Below are positions 33,434 to 41,156 of a DNA stretch of 48,087 bases, in pieces; within the stretch, counting starts at the first letter, position 1, and every line of letters starts with the position of its first letter. The position numbers and the translations under genes are program-made. A model generated the notes under the pieces. It saw nothing but the letters and a program-made list of their open reading frames with translations, was not told the DNA's origin and did no database searches. This DNA comes from an uncultured Cloacibacillus sp. (lineage in GTDB: Bacteria; Synergistota; Synergistia; Synergistales; Synergistaceae), in assembly GCA_900545755.1 (NCBI GenBank), contig URAG01000010.1:1-48087 (forward strand). Direction: 5' to 3'.

Positions 33434-33463
33434 ATAATATTACTGCCGCCGTGTAATTGTCAA
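33434..33463 (-). promoter_or_regulatory. Promoter of the T-box operon
   Basis: Minus-strand TTGACA (33458-33463), 18-base spacer and TATTAT (33434-33439), just upstream of the T-box leader. Confidence 0.7.
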
Positions 33464-33519
33464 GCCTTATGCGCGTAAAAAAATGATTCCGCTAAAAAAT
33501 CCACGATGTAGGGCCACGC

Positions 33520-33548
33520 TTGAAAACGGCCTGAAACAAGGCTATCAT
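33520..33548 (+). promoter_or_regulatory. Promoter of GntR regulator 3
   Basis: TTGAAA (33520-33525), 17-base spacer, TATCAT (33543-33548). The start point near 33555 falls after an in-frame ATG at 33483 and so decides for the TTG start at 33582. Confidence 0.65.
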
Positions 33549-33581
33549 AATTCAGATTTCAAAGCTAAGGGAGCGACACCG

Positions 33582-34238
33582 TTGACCGCAGAGCGCGACT
33601 CGTCGATGCAGAATCAAGCGTACCAATTCATCCGCAAAAAAATAGAGAGCTGCGAATATGCTCCGAACGACATGTTGAGCGAATCGCTTCTACGCGAGGA
33701 ACTCGGGTTCTCACGCACTCCGGTGCGCGAGGCCATCGGCAGGCTCGCCCAGGAGGGCCTCGTGCGCGTCTACCCTAAGCGAGGCATAATGGTCTCTTCT
33801 ATCTCGATCGGCGATATACATCAAATATTTGAAGTGCGCTCGCTCGTCGAGCCCTACGCGCTCTCCGCGTACCACGACAAGCTCAATTTATCCGAGATAG
33901 AGCGTTTTTCCGAAGCGTTTCACGCCTACGCCGGAGGCGAGGACGACATCTACGGAATCGACGACCGCTTCCACGAAACGCTGATATCGGCGATGGAGAA
34001 CGACTACTTGCTCGAGCTTTACGACAGGATACACGTCCAGAGCGTGCGCCTTCGCGTGCTGAGCGGGCGGCTTATCGAAAGCCGCATCCGCGACACGATG
34101 GCGGAGCACGCACGCATAGCCGACGCCTGCCTCGCGCGCGACTGGCAGGCCGCGGCGCTCGCGATGACGGAGCACCTTCGCTGCTCGAAGGAGTCTTCGC
34201 TTGCGGCGATACTGAAAAATTCCGGACAGGAGATATAG
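33582..34238 (+). CDS. FadR-family GntR transcriptional regulator 3
   Basis: A 218-residue regulator with a GntR winged helix (LREELGFSRTPVREAIGRLAQEGLV, followed by the KRGIMV wing) and an FCD domain (VRSLVEPYAL, DDRFHETLI, MAEHARIADAC). It is not a close copy of the two regulators in the hydroxy-acid island. TTG at 33582 is preferred: AAGGGAG lies 8 bases upstream and the promoter ends before it. ATG at 33606 is possible. Divergent from the T-box operon, it may act there or on downstream genes; no operator stands out. Confidence 0.85.
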   Translation: MTAERDSSMQNQAYQFIRKKIESCEYAPNDMLSESLLREELGFSRTPVREAIGRLAQEGLVRVYPKRGIMVSSISIGDIHQIFEVRSLVEPYALSAYHDKLNLSEIERFSEAFHAYAGGEDDIYGIDDRFHETLISAMENDYLLELYDRIHVQSVRLRVLSGRLIESRIRDTMAEHARIADACLARDWQAAALAMTEHLRCSKESSLAAILKNSGQEI

Positions 34239-34244
34239 CGGGTC

Positions 34245-34676
34245 ATGAACGTACACGGCGAGGCGGAATGCTACACGCGCTACCGCGCGACGGCGCGGCG
34301 CTTTGAACTGGCCGGCGCGGCGCTGCTTGCGGCCGGAGTCCTCTGTTACATGGCTTTCGGCGATTCTGTAAAATGGCCCGGCGTCGCGCTCGGCGGCTTC
34401 GGGCTCTGCGTCTTCGCGCTCGGCGCGGCGAGCCTGCGCTCGCACAGCGCCGTCAAATCCTTCGCGCTCCAGTGTATGCAGAACCCGAACGAAGAATACG
34501 CCCGCGGCCTGCTCGACGCCATAACAGCAGAGCGCAGAATCCGCCTTACGATGCGCTCTATCCGTATGGTCGAGGGCGCCGTCATAACCTACGCACACAC
34601 CGAAAACGCAGACAAAGAACTGGCTGAACGCCTAGCCGCCGCCATGCACGAGCACCTAGTGAAAAAGACGATTTAA
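34245..34676 (+). CDS. Small membrane protein of unknown function
   Basis: A 143-residue protein with two adjacent hydrophobic segments (about 22-40 and 46-64), then a cytoplasmic helical tail with charged residues (PNEEYARGLLDAITAERR, then DKELAERLAAAMHEHL). No family recognised. It begins 6 bases after the GntR gene and is probably co-transcribed. Its base composition is like that of its neighbours. Confidence 0.6.
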   Translation: MNVHGEAECYTRYRATARRFELAGAALLAAGVLCYMAFGDSVKWPGVALGGFGLCVFALGAASLRSHSAVKSFALQCMQNPNEEYARGLLDAITAERRIRLTMRSIRMVEGAVITYAHTENADKELAERLAAAMHEHLVKKTI

Positions 34677-34825
34677 AAGAATCAAAAAGAGCGGCGGTAT
34701 GCCGGAGATTTTCATAGAAAATACGTAAAACGTGACGGCGGCGCGCCTAAGGCTCGCCTCTGTTTCGCCGCGTGCGATATAATTTACCTAATCTAAAAAA
34801 CTATTAACGAAAGCGGGGAGCGCGG

Positions 34826-37348
34826 ATGGAGAGTGTGCTCAGGATTGCGAAGAAGTTTCTGCCGTTCGTAGGAGCCGCGATATTTTTGCTCGCCGTGTAC
34901 GCAATACACGAGGAGCTGGCGGGGGTACGCCTTTCCGAACTTCGCGCGGCTTTCGCGCAGATAGGCGCGCGGAGCGTGGCGCTGGCCTTTTCCGCCGTAG
35001 TCTTGAATTATCTTCTGCTCGCGGCGAACGACGCTCTATCGGTCGAGGAGAGTGGCGGCGGACTGCCGTGGTACAGGACGCTCCCTGTTTCGTTCATTAG
35101 CAACGCGCTAGGCTTCAACCTCGGCGCTTCGGCAGTCTCCGCCGGAGCGGTGCGCTGGCGGCTCTATTCCGCGCTCGGCTTCGACGCGGCGCGTGTGGGC
35201 AAGGTCATCGCGCTGACGCAGTTCGCCTTTATATTCGGGCCTATGCTGGCTGTAGCGGCGGCTTTTGCCGTAGCGCCCGAGCCTTTCTTCGAGCGGTTCG
35301 CTTGGGTGTGGCGCGTGCGCTACGCTCTCTCTTTATTGTGTCTCGTAGTCCCCGCCGCCGTTTTCGCGCTCTCTGCGCGGCGCGCGTTTCCGACGATACG
35401 CGGCGTGAAGTTGCCTCTGCCTTCTCCGCGGGCTGCGGCGGCGAGATACCTCATCGGCTTTCTCGACGTCGTTACGGCGTCGCTGGTACTCTATTTCGTC
35501 CTGCATGACGGGAATGTCAGTCCGCACGTCGTCTTTTCCGCTTTTGCGCTCGCGTCTATGTTAGGCTCGCTCAGCCAGATACCAGGCGGGCTCGGCGCTT
35601 TCGATGCGGTTTTTATGTTGCTTCTTTCCCCGTTCTGTGAGCAGGCTTCGATTCTCACGGCCCTACTGCTTTACCGTTTCCTTTATTTCGTCCTGCCGCT
35701 CGCGCTGGCGACGGTGCTTCTTTTTGTATCCGAGTTTGGTGCGCGTTCTTCGTCCGTACTGAGGAAGATAAACTTTTTCTTCCCCGAGGCTGCGGCCATA
35801 TGCACGTTCGTCGCCGGGGTATGGCTGCTTGCATCTACCGGAGTGGCCCTGCCGAACAGCAGTCTCGCCCAGCTCTCCGTCTTCCCTCTGCCTTTGCTTG
35901 AGGCGTCGCATTTTATGCGGAGCCTTGCGGGTACGCTGCTGCTTTTTCTTGCGTGGGGCATCGCCAGGAGGCTGCGCTCCGCGTGGTGCGCCTCCGTCGC
36001 AGTCCTTGCGCTGTCGCTGGTAGTTACCATGGTCGGCCCGTTCCGCCCCGTGCGGACGTCTTTCCTGCTTGTGCTTCTCGCGGTGCTTTTATTCTCACGC
36101 CGCAAGTTCTACCGCCTTTCTTTCTTCTCTAACCCCGGTCCGGGATGGAGCGCTGCGATAATCGCGGCGGCCTGCGCGGCGCTCTGGTGGGGGCTGTTCT
36201 CCTACCGCACGGTGGAGTTCCGCTCCGACATGTGGTGGACTTTCACATTTACATCAGGAGCTCCGCGTTTCCTGCGTGCGGCGGCGGGAGCGTCGTTCAC
36301 CATACTCGCGGCCTTCCTAGTGCTGTGGATGCGTCCTGCGCGGCTCAAGATGGAATGCCCCAGCCGTGAGAAGATACATGAGCTCGTCTCAGCCTCAGAC
36401 GACAGCAGCGCGGCGCTCGCCTTACTCGGCGACAAGCGCTTTTTCCTCTCGGCGGACGGCAGGGCCGCCGTTATGTACGCCGTATCCGGCGCCTTCTGGA
36501 TATCCATGGGCGACCCTATAGGCGACAAAAGTAGCGTCGCTCCGCTGATTTGGGACTTCTGCGAGGCCGCCGACCTGCGCGGCGCGCGCGCCGCCTTCTA
36601 CGAGGCGGGCGGCGAATGGCTGCGCACCTACGATGAGGTTGGGCTTAAAGCCTCGCCTATAGGCGACGACGCGCGCGTGGACCTATCCGACATGACGGAG
36701 TCGCTCGACGGCCCGAAGTGGCGCAAGCTGCGCCCCGTGCGCAAACGCGCCGCGGCTGACGGCATCACTTTCCGCGTCGTGACCGGGAAAGAGCTTGACG
36801 CGCTCATGCCGCGCTTGGCAGAAATATCGCGCGAATGGCTTGACAGCGTCCACGGTGGCGAGAAAGGCTTCTCACTAGGCTTTTTCGACGAGGGCTATAT
36901 CAGGAACTTTCCCGTGGCGGTGGCGGAAAAGGACGGCACGGTGTTCGCATTCTGCAACCTATGGCTCGGCGGTGGAAAGTCGGAGCTTTCCGTGGACCTC
37001 ATGCGCTACGGTAAAGACGCGCCGCGCGACATAATGACGTGGCTGTTCCTCGAAGTCATGTTCTGGGGGAAGACGAACGGCTTCCGCTGGTTCCGTCTCG
37101 GAATGGCCCCGCTCTCGAACCTCGACCCGGACAACTCGCTGTTCGAGCGCCTAGGCGGCTTTATCTACGAGCACGGCGAACATTTCTACAACTTCAAGGG
37201 GCTGCGCCAGTACAAGGAAAAGTTCAGCCCGGAATGGAACCGGCGCTACCTTGTCTATGAGGATATATTTTTGCTCCCCGCCCTTATATCGCAGCTTGTG
37301 CGGCTAGTCTCGTCGAAGCGCCGCCCGGGATGCGGCTGCGGAGCTTAG
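34826..37348 (+). CDS. mprF: MprF-like phosphatidylglycerol aminoacyltransferase/flippase
   Basis: An 840-residue protein. The first half is a many-pass membrane domain of the lysylphosphatidylglycerol flippase type, including the conserved SQIPGGLGAFDAVF near 250. Residues from about 530 form the cytosolic DUF2156 transferase domain: YAVSGAFWISMGDPIGD, KWRKLRPVRKRA and the C-terminal FRLGMAPLSNLD and YNFKGLRQYKEKF. MprF moves an amino acid (Lys or Ala) from tRNA to phosphatidylglycerol and flips the product, lowering surface charge and susceptibility to cationic peptides. The amino acid used is not predictable. A TATAAT at 34778-34783 lies upstream. Confidence 0.9.
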   Translation: MESVLRIAKKFLPFVGAAIFLLAVYAIHEELAGVRLSELRAAFAQIGARSVALAFSAVVLNYLLLAANDALSVEESGGGLPWYRTLPVSFISNALGFNLGASAVSAGAVRWRLYSALGFDAARVGKVIALTQFAFIFGPMLAVAAAFAVAPEPFFERFAWVWRVRYALSLLCLVVPAAVFALSARRAFPTIRGVKLPLPSPRAAAARYLIGFLDVVTASLVLYFVLHDGNVSPHVVFSAFALASMLGSLSQIPGGLGAFDAVFMLLLSPFCEQASILTALLLYRFLYFVLPLALATVLLFVSEFGARSSSVLRKINFFFPEAAAICTFVAGVWLLASTGVALPNSSLAQLSVFPLPLLEASHFMRSLAGTLLLFLAWGIARRLRSAWCASVAVLALSLVVTMVGPFRPVRTSFLLVLLAVLLFSRRKFYRLSFFSNPGPGWSAAIIAAACAALWWGLFSYRTVEFRSDMWWTFTFTSGAPRFLRAAAGASFTILAAFLVLWMRPARLKMECPSREKIHELVSASDDSSAALALLGDKRFFLSADGRAAVMYAVSGAFWISMGDPIGDKSSVAPLIWDFCEAADLRGARAAFYEAGGEWLRTYDEVGLKASPIGDDARVDLSDMTESLDGPKWRKLRPVRKRAAADGITFRVVTGKELDALMPRLAEISREWLDSVHGGEKGFSLGFFDEGYIRNFPVAVAEKDGTVFAFCNLWLGGGKSELSVDLMRYGKDAPRDIMTWLFLEVMFWGKTNGFRWFRLGMAPLSNLDPDNSLFERLGGFIYEHGEHFYNFKGLRQYKEKFSPEWNRRYLVYEDIFLLPALISQLVRLVSSKRRPGCGCGA

Positions 37349-37378
37349 TATTGGCTGGCATAAGTGCGGAGCGGGGGA

Positions 37379-38173
37379 ATGAATTGTTATTTTGACCGAA
37401 GTTTGGCGGCGAAATATAAAAGCGCATCGCAGCAGGTCAGAGTGATGACCGAAGCGTGGGTGATTGAAAATATCACCTGTCCGCGATGCTGGGGTTCCAA
37501 GCTCGCGCATCTCCCGCAGAACACGCCGCTCGGCGATTTTGGGTGCCCGCCGTGCGGCGGCCAGTATGAGCTGAAAAGCAAGCGCGGCAAAGTTGGACGT
37601 AAAATCGTCGGCGGCTCATACGACAAATGCATCGAACGTATAATGAGCGACAACAATCCGGACTGGCTCGTGATGAGCTATGACGCGGCGGAGCTCTGTG
37701 TGGAAGATCTGTGGTTCGTGCCGAAGCATTTCTTCGTGCCGGAAATCGTTGAAAGACGCAAGCCGCTTTCGGAACACGCAAAGCGTAAAGGTTGGATCGG
37801 CTGCAATATCCTGTTCGACGAAATTCCGGCGCAGGGGCGCATCGCGCTGGTCAGCGGGCGCACGCCTGTGGCAAGGTCGGATGTCGAGCGGCGCGTCAAA
37901 CTTGCAGAACGGCTGTACACCGGCGATCTCGGCGCGCGCGGCTGGCTCATGGATGTGCTGGCCTGCGTCAATAAAATACGGGACGAACGTTTCACGCTCG
38001 GAGAGATGTACGCATTCGAGCGGGAACTTCAGGGCAGGCATCCCGGCAATAACAACGTACGCGCTAAGATACGCCAGCAGCTTCAGATGCTGAGAGACAG
38101 GGGATTGCTGGAATTTGAGGGACGCGGCGTATATGTTAAAAAGACGCGCGATCGGCATACATCCGTTATTTAA
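37379..38173 (+). CDS. DpnI-family methyl-dependent restriction endonuclease
   Basis: A 264-residue close homologue of pneumococcal DpnI (254 residues). Cys34, Cys37, Cys56 and Cys59 form the zinc site; Asp53, Glu64 and Lys66 form the PD-(D/E)XK active site at the same residue numbers as in DpnI (GDFG, then YELKSKRG). The middle matches in ADNNP/SDNNP, RKPL and GWIGCNI, and the C-terminal winged helix in KIRQQLQ. DpnI cuts GATC only when the adenine is methylated, so it guards against Dam-methylated DNA and needs no partner methylase. ATG at 37379 follows GGAG; a GTG at 37364 is upstream. No DpnD or methylase is adjacent. Slightly more A-rich codons than neighbours hint at transfer. Confidence 0.9.
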   Translation: MNCYFDRSLAAKYKSASQQVRVMTEAWVIENITCPRCWGSKLAHLPQNTPLGDFGCPPCGGQYELKSKRGKVGRKIVGGSYDKCIERIMSDNNPDWLVMSYDAAELCVEDLWFVPKHFFVPEIVERRKPLSEHAKRKGWIGCNILFDEIPAQGRIALVSGRTPVARSDVERRVKLAERLYTGDLGARGWLMDVLACVNKIRDERFTLGEMYAFERELQGRHPGNNNVRAKIRQQLQMLRDRGLLEFEGRGVYVKKTRDRHTSVI

Positions 38174-38307
38174 TCCGCTGCGTCTCTTTTAATGGGGCTT
38201 TGCCGAAAGCTTTGTGGTTTTGGAGCGTAGTGTGTAGTTCGTCCGCACTTCTGCGGAGAAACGAGCAGGATTCCCGGTACGGCGAATTTAGTGCGGCGCT
38301 CGGGCGA

Positions 38308-38341
38308 AATTTAAGGCCGGAGGTTTTTGCACCCCCGGCCT
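38308..38341 (-). terminator. Probable terminator of the exported-protein/tautomerase operon
   Basis: Stem AGGCCGG/CCGGCCT around a loop of about 14 bases, with TTAAATTT following on the minus strand. It lies just after the tautomerase stop. Confidence 0.5.
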
Positions 38342-38365
38342 GCCATGTGTTATGGAGCGCTTGTA

Positions 38366-38566
38366 TTACTCCGCAGCTTGTTTTGGGTGCGCAGAGAGCG
38401 GCAGGCCTCCGGCGCCTATGTTGTCTGGGTCGTTTTCCTTGAGAAAGACGAAGATTATCTCTTTGGGCAGCCCCAGTATTTTCGACGCGCTTTCAGTCAG
38501 CTCGGCGATGAGCTGTGTTTTTTGTTCCCTCGTGAGCTTCGCGGCCTCTACCGTAATCGCGGGCAT
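38366..38566 (-). CDS. 4-Oxalocrotonate tautomerase family protein
   Basis: A 66-residue protein starting MPAITVEAAKLTREQK. The proline exposed after methionine removal is the catalytic base of this superfamily; the length and the beta-alpha-beta pattern (IIFVFLKEND) fit. Members catalyse keto-enol tautomerisation and often act promiscuously. AAGGAG lies 9 bases before the ATG. It has no signal peptide, unlike the three genes upstream on the same strand, which appear co-transcribed with it. Substrate unknown. Confidence 0.85.
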   Translation of the reverse strand: MPAITVEAAKLTREQKTQLIAELTESASKILGLPKEIIFVFLKENDPDNIGAGGLPLSAHPKQAAE

Positions 38567-38591
38567 TTTGTAAAATTCTCCTTTCGTTCCA

Positions 38592-38996
38592 TTATTTCGC
38601 GGGCTGCGCGCCGAGCCTGTCGCAGAGTTCGAGCGGAGTGACGCGGATGACTTTCTTGGAGACGGCCATGTCTTTCGTCGTTTCTATGTATTTTTTGAAG
38701 TGCGGGGTATCGCGGTGTTTTTGGTATGCTTCGTCATCCGCGTATATTTCAAAGAACGTGAGCTTGTTATCGTCAGTTTCGTCGGCGACCATGTAGAGCG
38801 CGACGACGCCGGGCTCTACGCGCAGCGACTCGCGCATCTCCTCGCGCACGGCGTCGAGGAACGCATCGCGGCGCTCGGGCTTGAGCACTATCTCCGCCAT
38901 GTTGACGCGCGGGGCTTTTTCTTCGGCGAGCGCCCTCCCCGCGAACGGAAGCGCGAGCGCCGCGGCGCAGAGCAGGGCTAAAATTGCTGTTTTCAT
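38592..38996 (-). CDS. Exported antibiotic-biosynthesis-monooxygenase (ABM) domain protein
   Basis: A 134-residue protein with a signal peptide (MKTAILALLCAAALALPFAG, cleavage near ALAEE) and a ferredoxin-like ABM domain of the YgiN/quinol monooxygenase kind: VNMAEIVLKPERRDAF, EPGVVALYMV, FFEIYADDEAYQKH and HFKKY. These cofactor-free domains oxidise quinols or related aromatics or bind small molecules. Export is unusual for the family. ATG at 38996 with AAGGAGGA upstream is clearly preferred over a longer frame to 39032. Confidence 0.8.
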   Translation of the reverse strand: MKTAILALLCAAALALPFAGRALAEEKAPRVNMAEIVLKPERRDAFLDAVREEMRESLRVEPGVVALYMVADETDDNKLTFFEIYADDEAYQKHRDTPHFKKYIETTKDMAVSKKVIRVTPLELCDRLGAQPAK

Positions 38997-39095
38997 AAAA
39001 ATCTTCCTCCTTGAATTTTCAGCGGGCCGCATGAATCATAGGCGCGGTGATAATAAGCCGGACGCTCTCACGTCCGGCCGTTTTGCGTCGCTTTG

Positions 39096-40046
39096 CTAGT
39101 CGAGCGAAACCAGCCGGTATTCGCCCGTTCCCATGCCGAGCTCCTTCATGTATGAAAGCTGACGCTGGCCGTGGCGGCTCTCTATACGTTCTCGCAGCCC
39201 GCCGTCCTTGTTCTCGGGCAGCTTGTAGATCATGTCGATCGTAGCTTGGTCTACTGCGAGCAAGCTCGTAGAGCCGAGTATGCCGATGTCGGCGAGGGCC
39301 GGGGCCGCGGCGCCAGCTCCCGCGCAGTCGCAGTCTACGGACATATTTTTCATCACGTTGATGAATGTGATGCGCTTGCCGAAGTGGTCGACGACCGCTT
39401 TAGCGGACTCAGTCATGGCTTCCATGAATTCGTCCTGCGTCCGTCCCCACTGCTGTCCGTTCTTCGAGTGAATCATTGCTTTTCCTATCTTGCCGTCGGC
39501 GCATCCAATGCCGATGTTTTTCAGCGAGCCGCCGTAGCCGCCCATCGTGTGGCCTTTGAAGTGCGTGTAGACGACCATAGAGTCGTAGTCCGTGATGCTG
39601 CGTCCCATCGACATTTCCTTGAAATGTCTGCCGCCCTTGACTGGGAGCATGACGGTGCCGAATTCGTCCATTATGTCGACCTTGCAGAAGTCGAAGCCGT
39701 TGGTTTTGATCGTTTCGCGGTGCCCTTCGGTGGTCTGGCGCGGGCTCGCGTAGTAGACGTTTGTCTCGACTATGTTGCTGTTCGGTATGTGCGCGACGAG
39801 CGCCTTCGCCATCGGCAGGGGCAGGAGGTTCGGCCCGTTCGGCTCGCCCGTGTGCAGCTTGACGGCGACCTTGCCCGTTATGTCCGCGCTGATTTTGTCG
39901 TAAATTTTGAGCAGACCCGCTGGGCTGATGTCCTTCGTGAAGTAGACGACCGGCACGTCCGCGTCCGCGCCGAAGGCCGCGCCGCCTGTGAGCGCGACCG
40001 CGGCGGCCGCCGTGAGGCCGAGCAGTCTTTTGATGAATTTTCTCAT
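39096..40046 (-). CDS. Exported DUF362 domain protein
   Basis: A 316-residue protein with a signal peptide (basic MRKFIKRLL, hydrophobic core, GGAAFGAD cleavage region) followed by a DUF362 domain: VAVKLHTGEPNGPN, TNVYYASPRQTTEGH, FKGHTMGGYGGSLKNIGIG. DUF362 proteins often carry ferredoxin-type clusters; here the usual two CxxCxxC sets are absent and only a CDCAG pair is seen near 245. Function unknown. It sits in a run of four minus-strand genes, three of them exported. Confidence 0.8.
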   Translation of the reverse strand: MRKFIKRLLGLTAAAAVALTGGAAFGADADVPVVYFTKDISPAGLLKIYDKISADITGKVAVKLHTGEPNGPNLLPLPMAKALVAHIPNSNIVETNVYYASPRQTTEGHRETIKTNGFDFCKVDIMDEFGTVMLPVKGGRHFKEMSMGRSITDYDSMVVYTHFKGHTMGGYGGSLKNIGIGCADGKIGKAMIHSKNGQQWGRTQDEFMEAMTESAKAVVDHFGKRITFINVMKNMSVDCDCAGAGAAAPALADIGILGSTSLLAVDQATIDMIYKLPENKDGGLRERIESRHGQRQLSYMKELGMGTGEYRLVSLD

Positions 40047-40129
40047 GCAACGCCCTCCTTTAGGATTTTTCGTGAAATCTGTCCGGTTATGATAAAGTTT
40101 GGAGCGGACTCGAAGTCAAGTGGCAGCCG

Positions 40130-40996
40130 CTATTGCTGCTGCCCGGCGACCTCGGCGACGCAGCCAAGCGCGTTGAGCGTCCGCGGGAAGCCCATGTAGG
40201 GGAGGCACTGCGTTATCGCTTCGATCATCACCGTCTCGTCGTTGCCGACGTTGAGGTTCGCCTGCACGTGGCTTTTGACCTGGCTCTCGCATCCGCCCTG
40301 CGCCGAGATTATGCAGAGCGTCAGAATTTCGCGCATTTTAACGTCGAGCGCGCCGCGAGTGTAGAAGTCGCCGAAGCACATCGAGGCGAGGTATTCCGCC
40401 ACGTGTTTGCGATTCTCCGGCGAGTTCTGGTACATCCCGTCAAGCCCGGCCGGGAAGATTGATTTCTGCGTCAGGAAACCCTTTTCGCCGCGGTCGGCCT
40501 CCGTCACCGCAGCCATGCTCTTGGGCGGAGCGACTTTCTTTTCACGGAGCGCTTCGTTCATCTTATCCGCCGCAGCGAGCGCTTTTGAGAATCCTATATA
40601 TGGAGCGCACTGGTAGACGGCCTCCTGAATCTCCTCTGCGGTCAGCCCGGCGTTGACTGCAGCCTTGACCTGCGCTTTAAGCTCGTCGAGCGTCTGGCTC
40701 ACCGTCAGCACCGAGAGCGTGATGAGCGCGCGCTGCTTGTCGGTAAGCACGCCGCGCCCGTATATGTCTCCGTAGACGAAGTTCGTCATCATTTCGCCGA
40801 GTTCGCCGCCGTTTTTGTAATAATCGCCGTCTCCGCCCTTGAAGAGTTCGCCGAACTTCGCCGCCGCCGCAGCGGCGCGGTTCCGCGTCCCTATCTCTTT
40901 CGCCCAATGCGGGGCCTCTTCTGCGAAGCACGCGCCGGCGCACATGGCTATCGCTGCGAGCGCCGCCGCCAGCATAATGAAAATTTTCGCCTGCAT
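40130..40996 (-). CDS. Exported double carboxymuconolactone-decarboxylase/AhpD-like protein
   Basis: A 288-residue protein with a signal peptide (MQAKIFIMLAAALAAIAMCA, then GACFAEE) and two tandem CMD-type helical domains. The first has GVLTDKQRALITLSVL and AVYQCAPYIGFSKAL; the second has ALDVKMREILTLCIIS, AQGGCESQVKSHV and AITQCLPYMGFPRTL. The family includes decarboxylases and AhpD-like thiol peroxidase partners; the CxxC of AhpD is not seen. The cysteine near MCAGACFA could also make it a lipoprotein, but no clean lipobox is evident. First gene of the exported-protein operon. Confidence 0.85.
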   Translation of the reverse strand: MQAKIFIMLAAALAAIAMCAGACFAEEAPHWAKEIGTRNRAAAAAAKFGELFKGGDGDYYKNGGELGEMMTNFVYGDIYGRGVLTDKQRALITLSVLTVSQTLDELKAQVKAAVNAGLTAEEIQEAVYQCAPYIGFSKALAAADKMNEALREKKVAPPKSMAAVTEADRGEKGFLTQKSIFPAGLDGMYQNSPENRKHVAEYLASMCFGDFYTRGALDVKMREILTLCIISAQGGCESQVKSHVQANLNVGNDETVMIEAITQCLPYMGFPRTLNALGCVAEVAGQQQ

Positions 40997-41042
40997 CGTA
41001 AATTCCTCCTTAAAGATTTTGCTTATGCAAAAATCCTAAAAT

Positions 41043-41063
41043 ATGGAGGCGGCTCCATGTCAA
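41043..41063 (-). promoter_or_regulatory. -35 element and inverted repeat upstream of the exported-protein operon
   Basis: Minus-strand TTGACA (41058-41063) immediately followed by an ATGGAG-GCGG-CTCCAT inverted repeat (41043-41058) that would lie between -35 and -10, a usual place for a repressor. The -10 is not clear. Confidence 0.4.
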
Positions 41064-41084
41064 GCGCGGCGCGCGGCGAATCCA

Positions 41085-41138
41085 TAAAAAAACGCGCCCG
41101 CGCGGGAACTCTGTAGCGTTTCCCGCGCGGGCGCGTTT
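41085..41138 (-). terminator. Terminator of the hexuronate (TRAP 2-uxaB-uxaA) operon
   Basis: A stem of about 16 bp built on ACGCGCCCGCGCGGGA and its complement around a 13-14 base loop, followed on the minus strand by seven T. Confidence 0.92.
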
Positions 41139-41156
41139 ATTGGGAGGGTGGATGCG

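Noticed and set aside
33483..33581. N-terminal extension of GntR regulator 3 from the ATG at 33483
   Set aside because: A good promoter lies inside this stretch (33520-33548), so the ATG would not be transcribed; the TTG at 33582 has a strong RBS.
39171..40199. Long open frame of 342 codons on the plus strand
   Set aside because: It lies antisense to the exported DUF362 gene, has no domain or ribosome site, and its charged, arginine- and valine-rich composition is typical of a high-GC shadow frame.
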